From positions 1 to 6,439 of the forward strand of contig JAJYDP010000291.1 of NCBI GenBank assembly GCA_021777365.1: a stretch of 6,439 bases of DNA, written 5' to 3'. The notes under the pieces are model-generated. The model had not been told where the DNA came from, did not search any database, and saw nothing but the letters and a program-made list of their open reading frames with translations. Origin of the DNA: Chloroflexota bacterium. GTDB lineage: Bacteria > Chloroflexota > Limnocylindria > Limnocylindrales > CSP1-4. Each line of letters begins with the position of its first letter. Position 1 is the first letter of the stretch. Below are positions 1 to 6,439 of the stretch, piece after piece. Made by a program: the position numbers and the translations under genes.

Positions 1-63
1 GGCTACCACGGTGGCCACGAGGACGAGGGGGAGGGGTACGCGGTCGCCGTCGAGGCGAGGTAG
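1..63 (+). CDS. C-terminal end of an upstream gene (partial, unidentified)
   Basis: Reading from base 1, the frame gives a 20-residue tail rich in Gly, His and Glu (GYHGGHEDEGEGYAVAVEAR) and ends at a TAG at 61-63. It runs in the same direction as the aminotransferase and stops 87 bases before it. The only support is that this frame has a plausible, non-Arg-rich composition while the other two plus frames give Arg/Ser/Thr-rich junk. The fragment is too short to assign a family, and the gene may not be real. Confidence 0.3.
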   Translation, partial: GYHGGHEDEGEGYAVAVEAR

Positions 64-150
64 GCTCCGGTCCGGAACCGCTGCGACCATAATCCCGGAG
101 AGCGCGAGCCCTGCGGCATCAGCCGGGCACGTCGACGCAAGAGGTGAGCG

Positions 151-1482
151 ATGAGCATCAGCACCGACCGGCTCACGGCCGAGGAGATCGTCCAGCTCTC
201 GAGGCAGTACACGCTGTACGAGTGGTCGGCGCAGTCGGCGGTGGATCCCATCGCGGTGGACCGGGCCAAGGGCGTCTACTTCTACTCGCCCGACGGCACC
301 CGCTACATCGACTTCAACAGCCAGCTGATGAGCGTGAACATCGGCCACGGCGACCCCCGGGTGGTCGACGCGATCAGCGCCCAGGTGGCGAAGCTCGCCT
401 ACGCCAACCCGTTCATGGCCACCGAGCCGCGGGCGCTCCTGGGCAGGAAGCTCGCCGAGCTGCTCCCCGGCGACCTCGACAAGGTCTTCTTCACCAACGG
501 CGGCGCCGAGGCGAACGAGAACGCGATCAAGCTCGCCCGCCTGTACACGGGCCGCCACAAGATCGCGGTGCGGTACCGGAGCTACCACGGCGCCACGGCG
601 GGCGTGATGACGCTCACCGGCGACCCGCGCCGGTGGGCGAACGAGCCGGGCATCCCGGGCGTGGTCCGCATCCCCGACACGCTGCCCTGGGGCGCGGCGG
701 ACTCGCTCCCCGCGGACGAGGTCCTGCGCGAGACCGAGCGGATCCTGATGTACGAGGGCCCGCAGACGGTGGCCGCCATCATGATCGAGCCGGTCGTGGG
801 CACGAACGGGATCCTGGTCCCCCCGGACGGCTACCTGCAGGGGCTGCGCGAACTCTGCGACCGGTACGGGATCCTGCTGATCGCCGACGAGGTGATGTCC
901 GGGTTCGGACGGACCGGCGAGTGGTTCGCGGTGAACCACTGGGGCGTGGTGCCGGACATCCTGACCATGGCCAAGGGGCTCACCTCGAGCTACGTCCCGC
1001 TCGGCGCGGTGGCGGTGCGCCATCACATCGCGGCTCACTTCGAGAAGAACGTCTTCTACGGGGGCCTCACCTACAACAGCCATCCCGTCGGCTGCGCCGC
1101 CGCGCTCGCCACGATCGGGGTCTACGAGGACGACGGGTTGATCGAGCACACGCGCCGGATGGGGGTGCGGATGGGCGAGCACCACCAGGCGCTCCGGGCG
1201 AAGCACCCGTCGGTCGGGTCGGTGCGGAACATCGGCCTGTTCGGGATCATCGAGCTTGCCCGGAGCCGCGACCCGTACGTGCCCATGGCCCCCTACAACG
1301 GCACCAGCGACGAGACGAAGGCGGTCGCCGCCTCGCTCCGCCAGCAGGGGCTCTACACGTTCGTGCGCTGGAACGCCATCTCGACCAACCCCCCGCTGTG
1401 CATCACGGAGGACGAGCTGGCGGAGGGGTTCGCGATCATCGACCGCGCGCTCGACCTGGCGGACGGAGCCGTGGCCGGATAG
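151..1482 (+). CDS. Class-III PLP-dependent aminotransferase
   Basis: A 443-residue fold-type I, class-III (omega-amino-acid type) transaminase, the full usual length for the family. It should move an amino group from an omega-amino acid or amine to a keto acid such as pyruvate, in the cytoplasm. Visible motifs are: TNGGAEANENAIK, with the phosphate-binding Gly-Gly at 117-118; RSYHGAT; IADEVMSGFGRTG, with Asp246 contacting the PLP pyridine nitrogen; MAKGLTSSYVPLGA, with Lys275 forming the Schiff base; and GGLTYNSHP, with Thr307 from the partner subunit. The C-terminal NPPLCIT segment is also typical. The start is set by AAGAGGTG at 139-146, about five bases before ATG. A weak -10-like CATAAT lies at 88-93 without a clear -35. 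The overall look resembles proteins annotated as taurine-pyruvate or beta-alanine-pyruvate aminotransferases, but the substrate cannot be fixed from sequence. Nothing links it to the metal genes downstream. Confidence 0.95.
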   Translation: MSISTDRLTAEEIVQLSRQYTLYEWSAQSAVDPIAVDRAKGVYFYSPDGTRYIDFNSQLMSVNIGHGDPRVVDAISAQVAKLAYANPFMATEPRALLGRKLAELLPGDLDKVFFTNGGAEANENAIKLARLYTGRHKIAVRYRSYHGATAGVMTLTGDPRRWANEPGIPGVVRIPDTLPWGAADSLPADEVLRETERILMYEGPQTVAAIMIEPVVGTNGILVPPDGYLQGLRELCDRYGILLIADEVMSGFGRTGEWFAVNHWGVVPDILTMAKGLTSSYVPLGAVAVRHHIAAHFEKNVFYGGLTYNSHPVGCAAALATIGVYEDDGLIEHTRRMGVRMGEHHQALRAKHPSVGSVRNIGLFGIIELARSRDPYVPMAPYNGTSDETKAVAASLRQQGLYTFVRWNAISTNPPLCITEDELAEGFAIIDRALDLADGAVAG

Positions 1483-1518
1483 GCTCGGCCCGCGCGCTGG
1501 ACTCGCCGGAATGCCTCG

Positions 1519-1746
1519 TCAGTCTGTCCGGTCCGCCGCCCCAGCTACGACCGGCAAACCCGCCAGCCGCCACTCCGGGAACCCCCCGACGAGCCGGCGC
1601 GCGCGATACCCGTGGCGACGCAGGATCTCGACCGCAGTCGGCGCGAAGACCCAATACGGCCCGCGGCGGTACGCGACGATCTCCCGGGCGTTCGGCAACT
1701 CCGCCAGGCGCGCTTCGAGATCCTCGACGGGGATCGAGCGGGCGCC
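1519..1746 (-). pseudogene. Rhodanese domain remnant, 5' end missing, catalytic Cys lost (copy 1)
   Basis: The minus strand encodes about 75 residues that read as the C-terminal half of a rhodanese domain. It starts GARSIPVEDLEARLAELP (normally preceded by a GHIP-type motif, absent here) and continues through IVAYRRGPYWVFAP, AVEILRRHGYRARRL and GGFPEWRLAGLPV to a TGA at 1519-1521. In active members, often fused behind an ArsR HTH domain, the loop reads YCRGPYC. Here the catalytic Cys is Arg (TGC to CGC would do it) and the second Cys is Trp. Upstream of residue G the frame becomes the antisense of an MFS gene, so the N-terminal half and any HTH domain are gone. It has no start signal. Identification rests on motif recall, but the match is extensive. 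Confidence 0.75.
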
Positions 1747-1974
1747 GCGGCGCTCCTCGGCGTCGGCATGGCAATGGTGTACCCGACACTCATTGCCGCG
1801 GTCGGCGACGTCGCGCACCTCGCCTGGCGCACCTCGGCCCTCGGCGTGTATCGCCTGTGGCGGGACCTGGGCTTCGCGGTGGGCGCCCTCGTGGCGGGCG
1901 TCATCGCCGATGCGCTGGGCTTCGAGGCGGCGATCGGCGTCGTGGCCGCCCTGGCGCTGGCGGCGGGCAGCGCA
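1747..1974 (+). pseudogene. C-terminal fragment of an MFS transporter
   Basis: About 74 residues on the plus strand read as the last two or three transmembrane helices of a major facilitator superfamily permease. They begin LLGVGMAMVYPTLIAAVGD, pass through AWRTSALGVYRLWRDLG and FAVGALVAGVIADALG, and end in a hydrophobic stretch finishing near AAGSA. The R-x-W-R-D-L-G element between helices is typical of a subgroup of small bacterial MFS exporters. Homology begins only at about 1753, so roughly the first 300 or more residues of a normal permease (about 400 residues) are absent. The open frame then runs on through unrelated Arg-rich sequence to 2106. Immediately upstream lies the 5' edge of a rhodanese remnant on the other strand. 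The fragment cannot fold into a transporter and has no start or RBS. Confidence 0.72.
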
Positions 1975-2102
1975 CGGCGCAGGCCGGTGAGGCGGTCCCG
2001 AAGGTGCAATGCTCGGCCCGGACACTCGGCCCTTGCGGCGAGCGTGCATCCTCGGCAACGATCAGTCGCCGCCCACCTGGCCGTCCGCGGCGACGAGGAA
2101 CG

Positions 2103-3245
2103 ATGAGCAGCGACCAAACCGACCACCACCACTCGCACCACGAACTCGACCACGACGGGCCCGGACACTCGCACGGCGGGCTGGCCGGGCTGGTTGCCGG
2201 CCTCTTCGGTCACAGCCACGACCCGGGTGACTCGATCGATGAGGCGCTGACGAGCGATGCCCGTGGCATTCGGGTGGTCAAGCTCTCGCTCCTCGGGCTC
2301 GGAATCACCGCCGTCCTGCAGCTCGCCGTCGTGCTCGTGTCGGGATCGGTCGCGCTGCTCGCCGACACGATCCACAACTTCTCGGATGCGTTGACCGCCA
2401 TTCCGCTCTGGATCGCCTTCGCGCTGGGGGCGCGCGCCGCCACCCGCCGCTACACGTTTGGCTACCGGCGCGCCGAGGATCTCGCCGGTCTCTTCGTCCT
2501 GCTCATGATCCTGGGCTCCGCTCTCCTCGCCGCCTGGGAGTCGATCGACCATCTCATCCACCCCCAGCCCATGACGAACATCGCGATCGTGGCCGCCGCC
2601 GGGCTCATCGGCTTCGCCGGCAACGAGGCCGTCGCCCTCTACCGGATCCGGGTCGGGCGATCGATCGGGTCGGCGGCGCTCGTGGCGGATGGCTACCACG
2701 CGCGCACCGACGGGCTCACCTCGCTCGCGGTCGTGATCGGCGCCGGCGGCGTCGCGGCCGGCTATCCCCTCGCCGACCCCATCGTCGGGCTCCTCATCAG
2801 CGCGGTCATCCTCGTAGTGCTGCGCCAGGCGACGGGCCAGATGCTGGGGCGCCTGATGGACGCCGTCGAGCCCGAGCTCGTCGGGGAGGTCGAGCGGACC
2901 GCGCGGGGAGTGGCGGGCGTGCAGGACATCGGGCGTGTGCGCCTCCGCTGGGTGGGGCATGCGCTCGAGACCTCGCTCACGATCACGGTCGACTGCGATC
3001 TGACCGTGTCGGCCGGACACCGGATCGCGGAGGAGGTACGCCATCGCCTGCTCCACGAGGTCCGCAGGCTCGACACGGCACTCATCCACGTCAATCCCTG
3101 CGGCCATGCCGGGGAGGACCCCCACGCGATGACCCGCCATCACGACACGCCATCTCCTCGCACCGAAGAGCCAGCAGGCGGTGCCAGGGCAGGCGCCCAG
3201 GGAGAGGGTGCATCGCGCCTCGCGCCTTCGGGGCGGGTGTCGTAG
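2103..3245 (+). CDS. CDF-family cation (Zn/Fe-type) efflux transporter with His-rich N-terminus
   Basis: A 380-residue cation diffusion facilitator: an inner-membrane antiporter exporting divalent metal, most likely Zn2+, in exchange for protons. The first 40 residues are cytosolic and His-rich (HHHSHH, then HDGPGHSHGG and GHSHD), a likely metal-binding lead. Six hydrophobic segments follow between about residues 59 and 240. The transport site is visible as His91/Asp95 in TM2 (ADTIHNFSD) and His199/Asp203 in TM5 (DGYHARTD), an H-D-H-D set usual for zinc. FGYRRAEDLAG marks the TM2-TM3 loop. The cytosolic C-terminal domain spans about 250-335 and ends near HVNPCGHAGED. A GAGGA at 2093-2097 precedes the ATG at good spacing. 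The last 45 or so residues, rich in Gly, Ala and Arg, look like read-through beyond a lost stop. The gene stands alone between two pseudogene patches with no recognisable operator. Confidence 0.93.
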   Translation: MSSDQTDHHHSHHELDHDGPGHSHGGLAGLVAGLFGHSHDPGDSIDEALTSDARGIRVVKLSLLGLGITAVLQLAVVLVSGSVALLADTIHNFSDALTAIPLWIAFALGARAATRRYTFGYRRAEDLAGLFVLLMILGSALLAAWESIDHLIHPQPMTNIAIVAAAGLIGFAGNEAVALYRIRVGRSIGSAALVADGYHARTDGLTSLAVVIGAGGVAAGYPLADPIVGLLISAVILVVLRQATGQMLGRLMDAVEPELVGEVERTARGVAGVQDIGRVRLRWVGHALETSLTITVDCDLTVSAGHRIAEEVRHRLLHEVRRLDTALIHVNPCGHAGEDPHAMTRHHDTPSPRTEEPAGGARAGAQGEGASRLAPSGRVS

Positions 3246-3254
3246 ACCGCAGGG

Positions 3255-3402
3255 TCGAGGGCGACACGTCCGGGTCCGGGACGCCGGCCAGCGCGAAGCG
3301 GTCGGGCCCCGACACGGCGGGCGCGATGGCCGTGGCGCGGCAGAATCTCGACCGCGCTCGGGGCGAAGACGCACTCCGGCCCGCGCAGGTATCCGTGACT
3401 CG
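3255..3402 (-). pseudogene. Second rhodanese remnant, frameshifted, catalytic Cys lost (copy 2)
   Basis: The minus strand from about 3402 reads HGYLRGPECVFAP, then AVEILPRHGHRARRV, the same core rhodanese stretch as in the remnant at 1519-1746. The reading then moves to another frame, where GPDRFALAGVPDP matches the usual GFPEWRLAGLP ending. A frameshift with loss of a couple of codons therefore lies near 3305. The catalytic Cys position is Leu here, while the second Cys survives, so its damage differs from the other copy. At the DNA level 3321-3390 aligns without gaps to 1601-1670 with 57 of 70 bases identical (counted by eye). The N-terminal part is not recognisable and no start signal was seen. 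It lies tail-to-tail with the CDF gene. Confidence 0.65.
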
Positions 3403-3447
3403 GGAGGGATGTGGCGCGCCCCGTGGCCGACGAAACGCCTCTCGCTC

Positions 3448-3471
3448 ATACTTGAGCCATGGCGCAAGTAT
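3448..3471. promoter_or_regulatory. Inverted repeat over the arsR start codon: probable autoregulatory operator and leaderless promoter
   Basis: ATACTTG at 3448-3454 and CAAGTAT at 3465-3471 are a perfect 7-base inverted repeat with a 10-base spacer that contains the ATG at 3459. These AT-rich arms stand out in very GC-rich DNA, and ArsR/SmtB repressors bind AT-rich imperfect palindromes at their own promoters. CATACT at 3447-3452 could serve as a -10 hexamer. Its distance would place transcription initiation at or next to the A of ATG, and no Shine-Dalgarno precedes the gene, which fits a leaderless mRNA. No good -35 is visible. The operator role is inferred from position and symmetry. Confidence 0.55.
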
Positions 3472-3844
3472 TCGCCTCCGAGATCGACGCCGACGTCTGT
3501 TCGGTCGAATGCCTGCATCCCACGGTCATTGAGCCGCTCCTTGGCCGATCCCTGGGCAACGAGGGCGCGCGCGCCGTCGGCGAGCTGTTCGCCACCCTGG
3601 CGGACCCGTCCCGCGCTCGGATCGTCCACCTGCTCGCGATCACCCGTGATGAGCTGTGCGTGTGCGACATCGCGCTCGTCCTCGGGATGAGCGTGTCGGC
3701 GCTGTCGCACCAGCTGCGGTTCCTCCGCGAGCGGGGCGCCGTCGAGCGCCGGAAGGTCGGACGGATCGTCTACTACCGGCTCGTCGACGACCACCTGCGC
3801 GAGCTGGTCCTCGGCGCGGCAACCCACGTCGCGGAGCACGCCTG

Positions 3845-3845
<1 letters not shown>
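3459..3845 (+). CDS. ArsR/SmtB-family metal-sensing repressor (Zn/Cd type)
   Basis: A 128-residue dimeric winged-helix repressor that should release DNA on binding Zn2+, Cd2+ or Pb2+. The HTH lies at about residues 65-95 (ELCVCDIALVLGMSVSALS, then HQLRFLRERG), and the wing is VERRKVGRIVYYRL at 95-108. Both classical metal sites are present. The alpha3N set has Cys67 and Cys69 in ELCVCD plus N-terminal Cys14 and Cys18, spaced by four as in CadC. The alpha5 set is Asp110, His112, His123 and Glu126, exactly the i, i+2, i+13, i+16 spacing of SmtB. The start must be this ATG, because an in-frame TGA sits at 3453-3455 and no alternative start follows in the N-terminal region. There is no ribosome binding site. 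Its TGA overlaps the next gene's ATG by one base, so it heads a three-gene operon with a CDF exporter, its likely main target. Confidence 0.93.
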
Positions 3846-4734
<889 letters not shown>

Positions 4735-4738
<4 letters not shown>

Positions 4739-5046
4739 CCCACCGCGCCCAGCTTCTCTGGTTCGGCGACTGCCCCAACCACGAGACGGCCCGACAACTG
4801 CTCCGGGACGTTGTCGCCCGGCTCGCCCCGGACACGACGATCGAGGATATCGACGCCAGCAATCCCGCGGTCGCGGAGCGCCTGCGTTTCCCGGGCTCAC
4901 CCACGATCCGAGTCGACGGCGTCGACGTCGGGCCCGGGTTCCGGGGCCCCGGCGACTACGCGCCGCGCTGCCGGCTCTACCGCACGAGCTCGGGACTCGC
5001 AGGCGTGCCAGAACCCGCCTGGATCGAGGAGGCGCTTCGCGCGTGA
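4735..5046 (+). CDS. Small thioredoxin-fold protein of a metal-resistance operon
   Basis: A 103-residue cytosolic protein whose ATG overlaps the CDF stop by four bases (ATGA). It reads as a compact thioredoxin fold: beta strand QLLWFGDCPNHE with Cys13 at the active-site position, helix TARQLLRDVVARLAP, strand IEDIDAS, then FPGSPTIRVDGVDV with Pro56 as the cis-proline, and a second Cys79 in CRLYR. The active site is CPNH, a single Cys rather than CxxC, so disulfide exchange would need Cys79 or another thiol. Alternatively the protein may bind or relay metal. Related proteins with a D-C/Sec-P-N motif are, as I recall, annotated as thioredoxin-like or 'DF family (seleno)protein' and occur beside mercury and ArsR genes. 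The exact family name is uncertain. It is the last gene of the operon, and the reading to TGA at 5044-5046 is clean. Confidence 0.85.
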
Positions 5047-5373
5047 CAATGATCGCGGCCTCCATCCCTGCGACGAGGGCCAACAGGACCAGGGCCACTC
5101 CGGTCGAGCGACGCACGATCGACATCGGGGACCGCTCGAGCAGCTGCCCGGCTCTGATGGCCAGGCCGCGGCAGCCCACAGCGCAAGGACGGAGGCGACC
5201 GCGACCTCGCGGGGCGTGGTAGTACGCGGTCGGCGGCCGTTGCACGAGCGGTCGGTGTCGTAGGGCGAGTCGTTCAGGATCGGCAACCCATGCGTGGCCT
5301 GATCGTCGCGTGGGCGACGCGCGTCCCCCGCGCGCCGGTCGGCCGGAGACGCATCGCCCGGCGGGCCGCTCGG
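5047..5373. other. Convergent intergenic region with gene debris
   Basis: About 330 bases between the end of the plus-strand zinc-type operon and the end of the minus-strand copper-type operon hold no intact gene. The minus strand carries a probable DsrE remnant (5143-5286). It also carries a possible 28-residue membrane-anchor start, MSIVRRSTGVALVLLALVAG followed by MEAAIIVT (about 5125-5042), which continues as antisense of the thioredoxin-like gene. That start has no ribosome binding site. A GC-only 7-base stem at 5362-5368/5380-5386 overlaps the cupredoxin stop but has no T-run on either side, so no convincing terminator was found. The stretch 5287-5373 shows nothing recognisable. Confidence 0.5.
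5143..5286 (-). pseudogene. N-terminal remnant of a DsrE-family sulfur-relay protein
   Basis: From a TTG at 5286 the minus strand reads MPILNDSPYDTDRSCNG, which strongly recalls the N-terminus of DsrE/YchN-like proteins (ILNDPPYGTERSYNGLRLA). It continues PREVAVASVLALWAAAAWP, which lines up loosely with the family's KREGVEVRVFLMGDAVACA strand if two codons are lost in the preceding helix. The Gly-Asp and Cys of that second element are replaced, and the rest of the normal protein of about 110-120 residues is not recognisable. The family handles persulfide sulfur and often sits near rhodaneses, which fits the two rhodanese remnants in this window. No start signal was seen. The first motif is persuasive and the second only suggestive. 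Confidence 0.45.
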
Positions 5374-5735
5374 TCAGGCCGGCCCGGGCTGCATCACCTC
5401 GCTCGCGTCGGCGTTGATGAGCTGGACGGTCACCTGCGCGCCCCGGGGCACCACCAGCGTCGGGTTGGTGAGGCCGGCAATCCGGAACGTCTCGTCCGGT
5501 CCGTCGGACGGGCTGACCGGCTGACCGTCGATCCCGCCCCCGTGCCGAAGCCCATCATGCCGGGGCTCATCCCGCCGATGCCCCAGCCCGGGGCACTGGC
5601 GCCGGAGCCCGCAGCCTCGTTCTCGGTTCCGAACCAGCCAGTGCCGGTCCCGCCGGCAACGGCGCCTGCCGCGAGGAGGACGATCCCGACGGCGACCAGG
5701 GCTGCGCCGGCGAGGCCGATCCTGCGCCTGCTCAT
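5374..5735 (-). pseudogene. Cupredoxin-like exported protein, frameshifted and C-terminally truncated
   Basis: Starting at ATG 5735, which shares a base with the preceding TGA (TGATG), the minus strand encodes a signal or anchor segment ([20 protein letters not shown] and on) followed by a Gly/Met-rich linker (GWGIGGMSPGMMGFG). At a five-G run (plus strand CCCCC, 5537-5541) the sensible reading changes frame. One more G would lead into GIDGQPVSPSDGPDETFRIA and then GLTNPTLVVPRGAQVTVQLI followed by NADA, the first half of a cupredoxin beta-barrel. That frame stops at 5374-5376, before any of the His, Cys or Met ligands that normally bind copper. Without the extra G, the frame drifts into an Arg-rich tail ending at 5430. 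The fold call rests on the FRIAGLTNPTLVVPRGAQVTV pattern (spread over the two quoted pieces). It belongs with the copper ATPase operon. Confidence 0.65.
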
Positions 5736-5965
5736 CAGCGGCGTTCCAGGACCTGCCTGGACTGCTCGAACTGCTCCTGCGTGATCTCGCCGCGTGCGTA
5801 GCGCTCGCGCAGGATCTCGAGCGGGGTCGGTCGGGCGTCGTCGTGCCCGCTCCTCAGCGTGCCCCCCAGCGCCCAGACGACGAGGAGCACGATGCCCACC
5901 ATCACGACGAGCCCGCCCAGCATCCACAGCCAGCCGCCGGGCCCGAGGCCGTAACCGAACATCAT
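5735..5965 (-). CDS. SHOCT-domain small membrane protein
   Basis: A 76-residue protein with a Gly/Trp-rich start ([14 protein letters not shown]), one membrane helix at about residues 15-34 ([19 protein letters not shown]), a short polar linker, and a C-terminal SHOCT motif at about 47-75 ([20 protein letters not shown], then QSRQVLERR). SHOCT domains are short helical modules whose function is unknown, probably oligomerisation or membrane-protein partnering. Proteins of exactly this plan commonly accompany copper ATPases and cupredoxins. Its ATG overlaps the ATPase stop (ATGA), and its TGA overlaps the next start, so it is translationally coupled on both sides. The length is normal and the gene appears intact. 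Confidence 0.9.
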   Translation of the reverse strand: MMFGYGLGPGGWLWMLGGLVVMVGIVLLVVWALGGTLRSGHDDARPTPLEILRERYARGEITQEQFEQSRQVLERR

Positions 5966-6439
5966 GGGTACACCTCCGCGGGTTGCATATACGAGGGGGA
6001 GGGCCGGGGCGCCAGCCGGACCCGGCGCAGCAGCTGGGCATTGGCGGCCACGATGATGGTCGACGCGCTCATCGCGATCGCCCCGACCGCCATCGGCAGC
6101 TCGATGCCCCAGGGGGCGAGGATCCCCGCCGCGACCGGGATCGCCACCAGGTTGTAGGCGGTCGCCCAGGCGAGGTTCTGGAGCATCTTGCGGTAGGTCG
6201 CGCGCGAGAGCGCGATGGCGCCGACCACGTCGCGCGGATCGCTGCGCACGAGCACGATGCCGGCCGACTCGATCGCCACGTCGGTGCCCGCGCCGATGGC
6301 GATCCCGACGTCAGCGCTGGCCAGGGCGGGCGCGTCGTTCACCCCGTCGCCCACCATGGCGACCTTCCGCCCGCCGGCCTGGAAGCGCCGCACGGCCTGC
6401 GCCTTGTCGGCCGGCAGCACCTGCGCCGCCACCTCGTCG
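5962..6439 (-). CDS. C-terminal part of a copper-type P1B ATPase (CopB-like), partial
   Basis: The gene enters from beyond the right edge. The visible part is about 158 residues, the end of a protein usually 650-800 long. It begins [19 protein letters not shown] in the ATP-binding region. It then shows the hinge motif [20 protein letters not shown] (GDGVND encoded at 6334-6351) and [16 protein letters not shown]. Two final membrane helices follow: [18 protein letters not shown], with the metal-site Tyr-Asn, and [20 protein letters not shown], with Met-Ser-x-Ser-Thr. The Met-Ser-x-Ser-Thr form in the last helix suggests the CopB (P1B-3) group rather than CopA. It would drive Cu+/Cu2+ out of the cytosol using ATP. 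The metal-binding N-terminus and the CPx motif lie outside the window, so specificity is not proven. The stop TGA (5962-5964) overlaps the next gene's ATG. Confidence 0.93.
   Translation of the reverse strand, partial: DEVAAQVLPADKAQAVRRFQAGGRKVAMVGDGVNDAPALASADVGIAIGAGTDVAIESAGIVLVRSDPRDVVGAIALSRATYRKMLQNLAWATAYNLVAIPVAAGILAPWGIELPMAVGAIAMSASTIIVAANAQLLRRVRLAPRPSPSYMQPAEVYP

Noticed and set aside
65..93. CATAAT at 88-93 with the CGGT...ACCG symmetry upstream as a regulated promoter of the aminotransferase.
   Set aside because: No acceptable -35 element was found, and the four-base arms are too short to distinguish from background. It is mentioned only as a possible -10 in the gene entry.
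144..3245. A 1033-codon plus-strand open frame spanning the aminotransferase and the first CDF gene.
   Set aside because: Its first two thirds are Arg/Gly/Pro-rich shadow translation of the aminotransferase in another frame. Only the part from 2103 onward is a real protein. Long stop-free frames are expected at this GC content.
1601..3390. The 81% repeat at 1601-1670 and 3321-3390 as mobile-element or attachment-site repeats flanking a CDF cassette.
   Set aside because: The similarity is confined to the conserved core of two rhodanese remnants and is explained by shared coding ancestry. No terminal inverted repeats, transposase or integrase is present.
1545..3839. A 764-codon minus-strand open frame across the CDF and ArsR genes.
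   Set aside because: It is antisense to two confidently identified genes, has low-complexity Arg/Asp/Glu/Gly composition and no recognisable domain. The rhodanese pieces on this strand are mostly in other frames.
5362..5386. GC-rich hairpin CGGGCCG/CGGCCCG as a terminator for the minus-strand operon.
   Set aside because: A seven-base G/C-only stem with an 11-base loop and no T-run on either side arises easily by chance in this DNA.

Overview
The window is very GC-rich, with strong G/C bias at third codon positions and long spurious open frames on both strands. This fits a high-GC actinobacterial or Chloroflexota-type genome. The protein families do not settle which, so the assignment is tentative. 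No RNA gene, insertion sequence, CRISPR array or phage gene was seen. The theme is metal handling: two cation-diffusion-facilitator (CDF) transporters, a zinc/cadmium-type ArsR sensor, a small thioredoxin-fold protein and a copper P-type ATPase. Between them lie eroded genes, several from sulfur or metal-stress families.

Layout: (1) 1-63 looks like the tail of an upstream gene. An intact class-III PLP aminotransferase (151-1482) follows and appears to be ordinary metabolism flanking the metal region. (2) 1519-1974 holds two gene fragments joined 5'-to-5': the C-terminal part of a rhodanese (minus strand) and of an MFS transporter (plus strand). This is what a deletion across a divergent gene pair would leave. 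(3) 2103-3245 is an intact CDF transporter with a His-rich N-terminus and an apparently extended C-terminal tail. (4) 3255-3402 is a second rhodanese remnant, about 81% identical to the first over an ungapped 70-base stretch (57/70 by eye). Both have lost the catalytic cysteine. (5) 3448-5046 is a tightly packed plus-strand operon: ArsR/SmtB repressor, CDF transporter, thioredoxin-like protein. The genes overlap by 1 and 4 bases, and a 7+7 inverted repeat sits over the repressor's start codon. (6) 5047-5373 is a convergent gap containing a probable DsrE-family remnant. (7) The minus strand from 6439 to 5374 is a second overlapping operon: the C-terminus of a CopB-like P1B ATPase, a SHOCT membrane protein, and a cupredoxin-like gene that is frameshifted and truncated.

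How the parts work together: the ArsR protein carries both known zinc/cadmium ligand sets of its family (alpha3N and alpha5). It probably represses itself, the CDF exporter and the thioredoxin-like gene until Zn/Cd/Pb-type metal accumulates. The ATPase operon probably handles copper, but its cupredoxin partner looks non-functional. I see no wholly new system. The most notable signals are the concentration of parallel pseudogenes (two rhodaneses, MFS, DsrE, cupredoxin) around intact transporters, and the repressor whose operator, promoter -10 and start codon seem to coincide.
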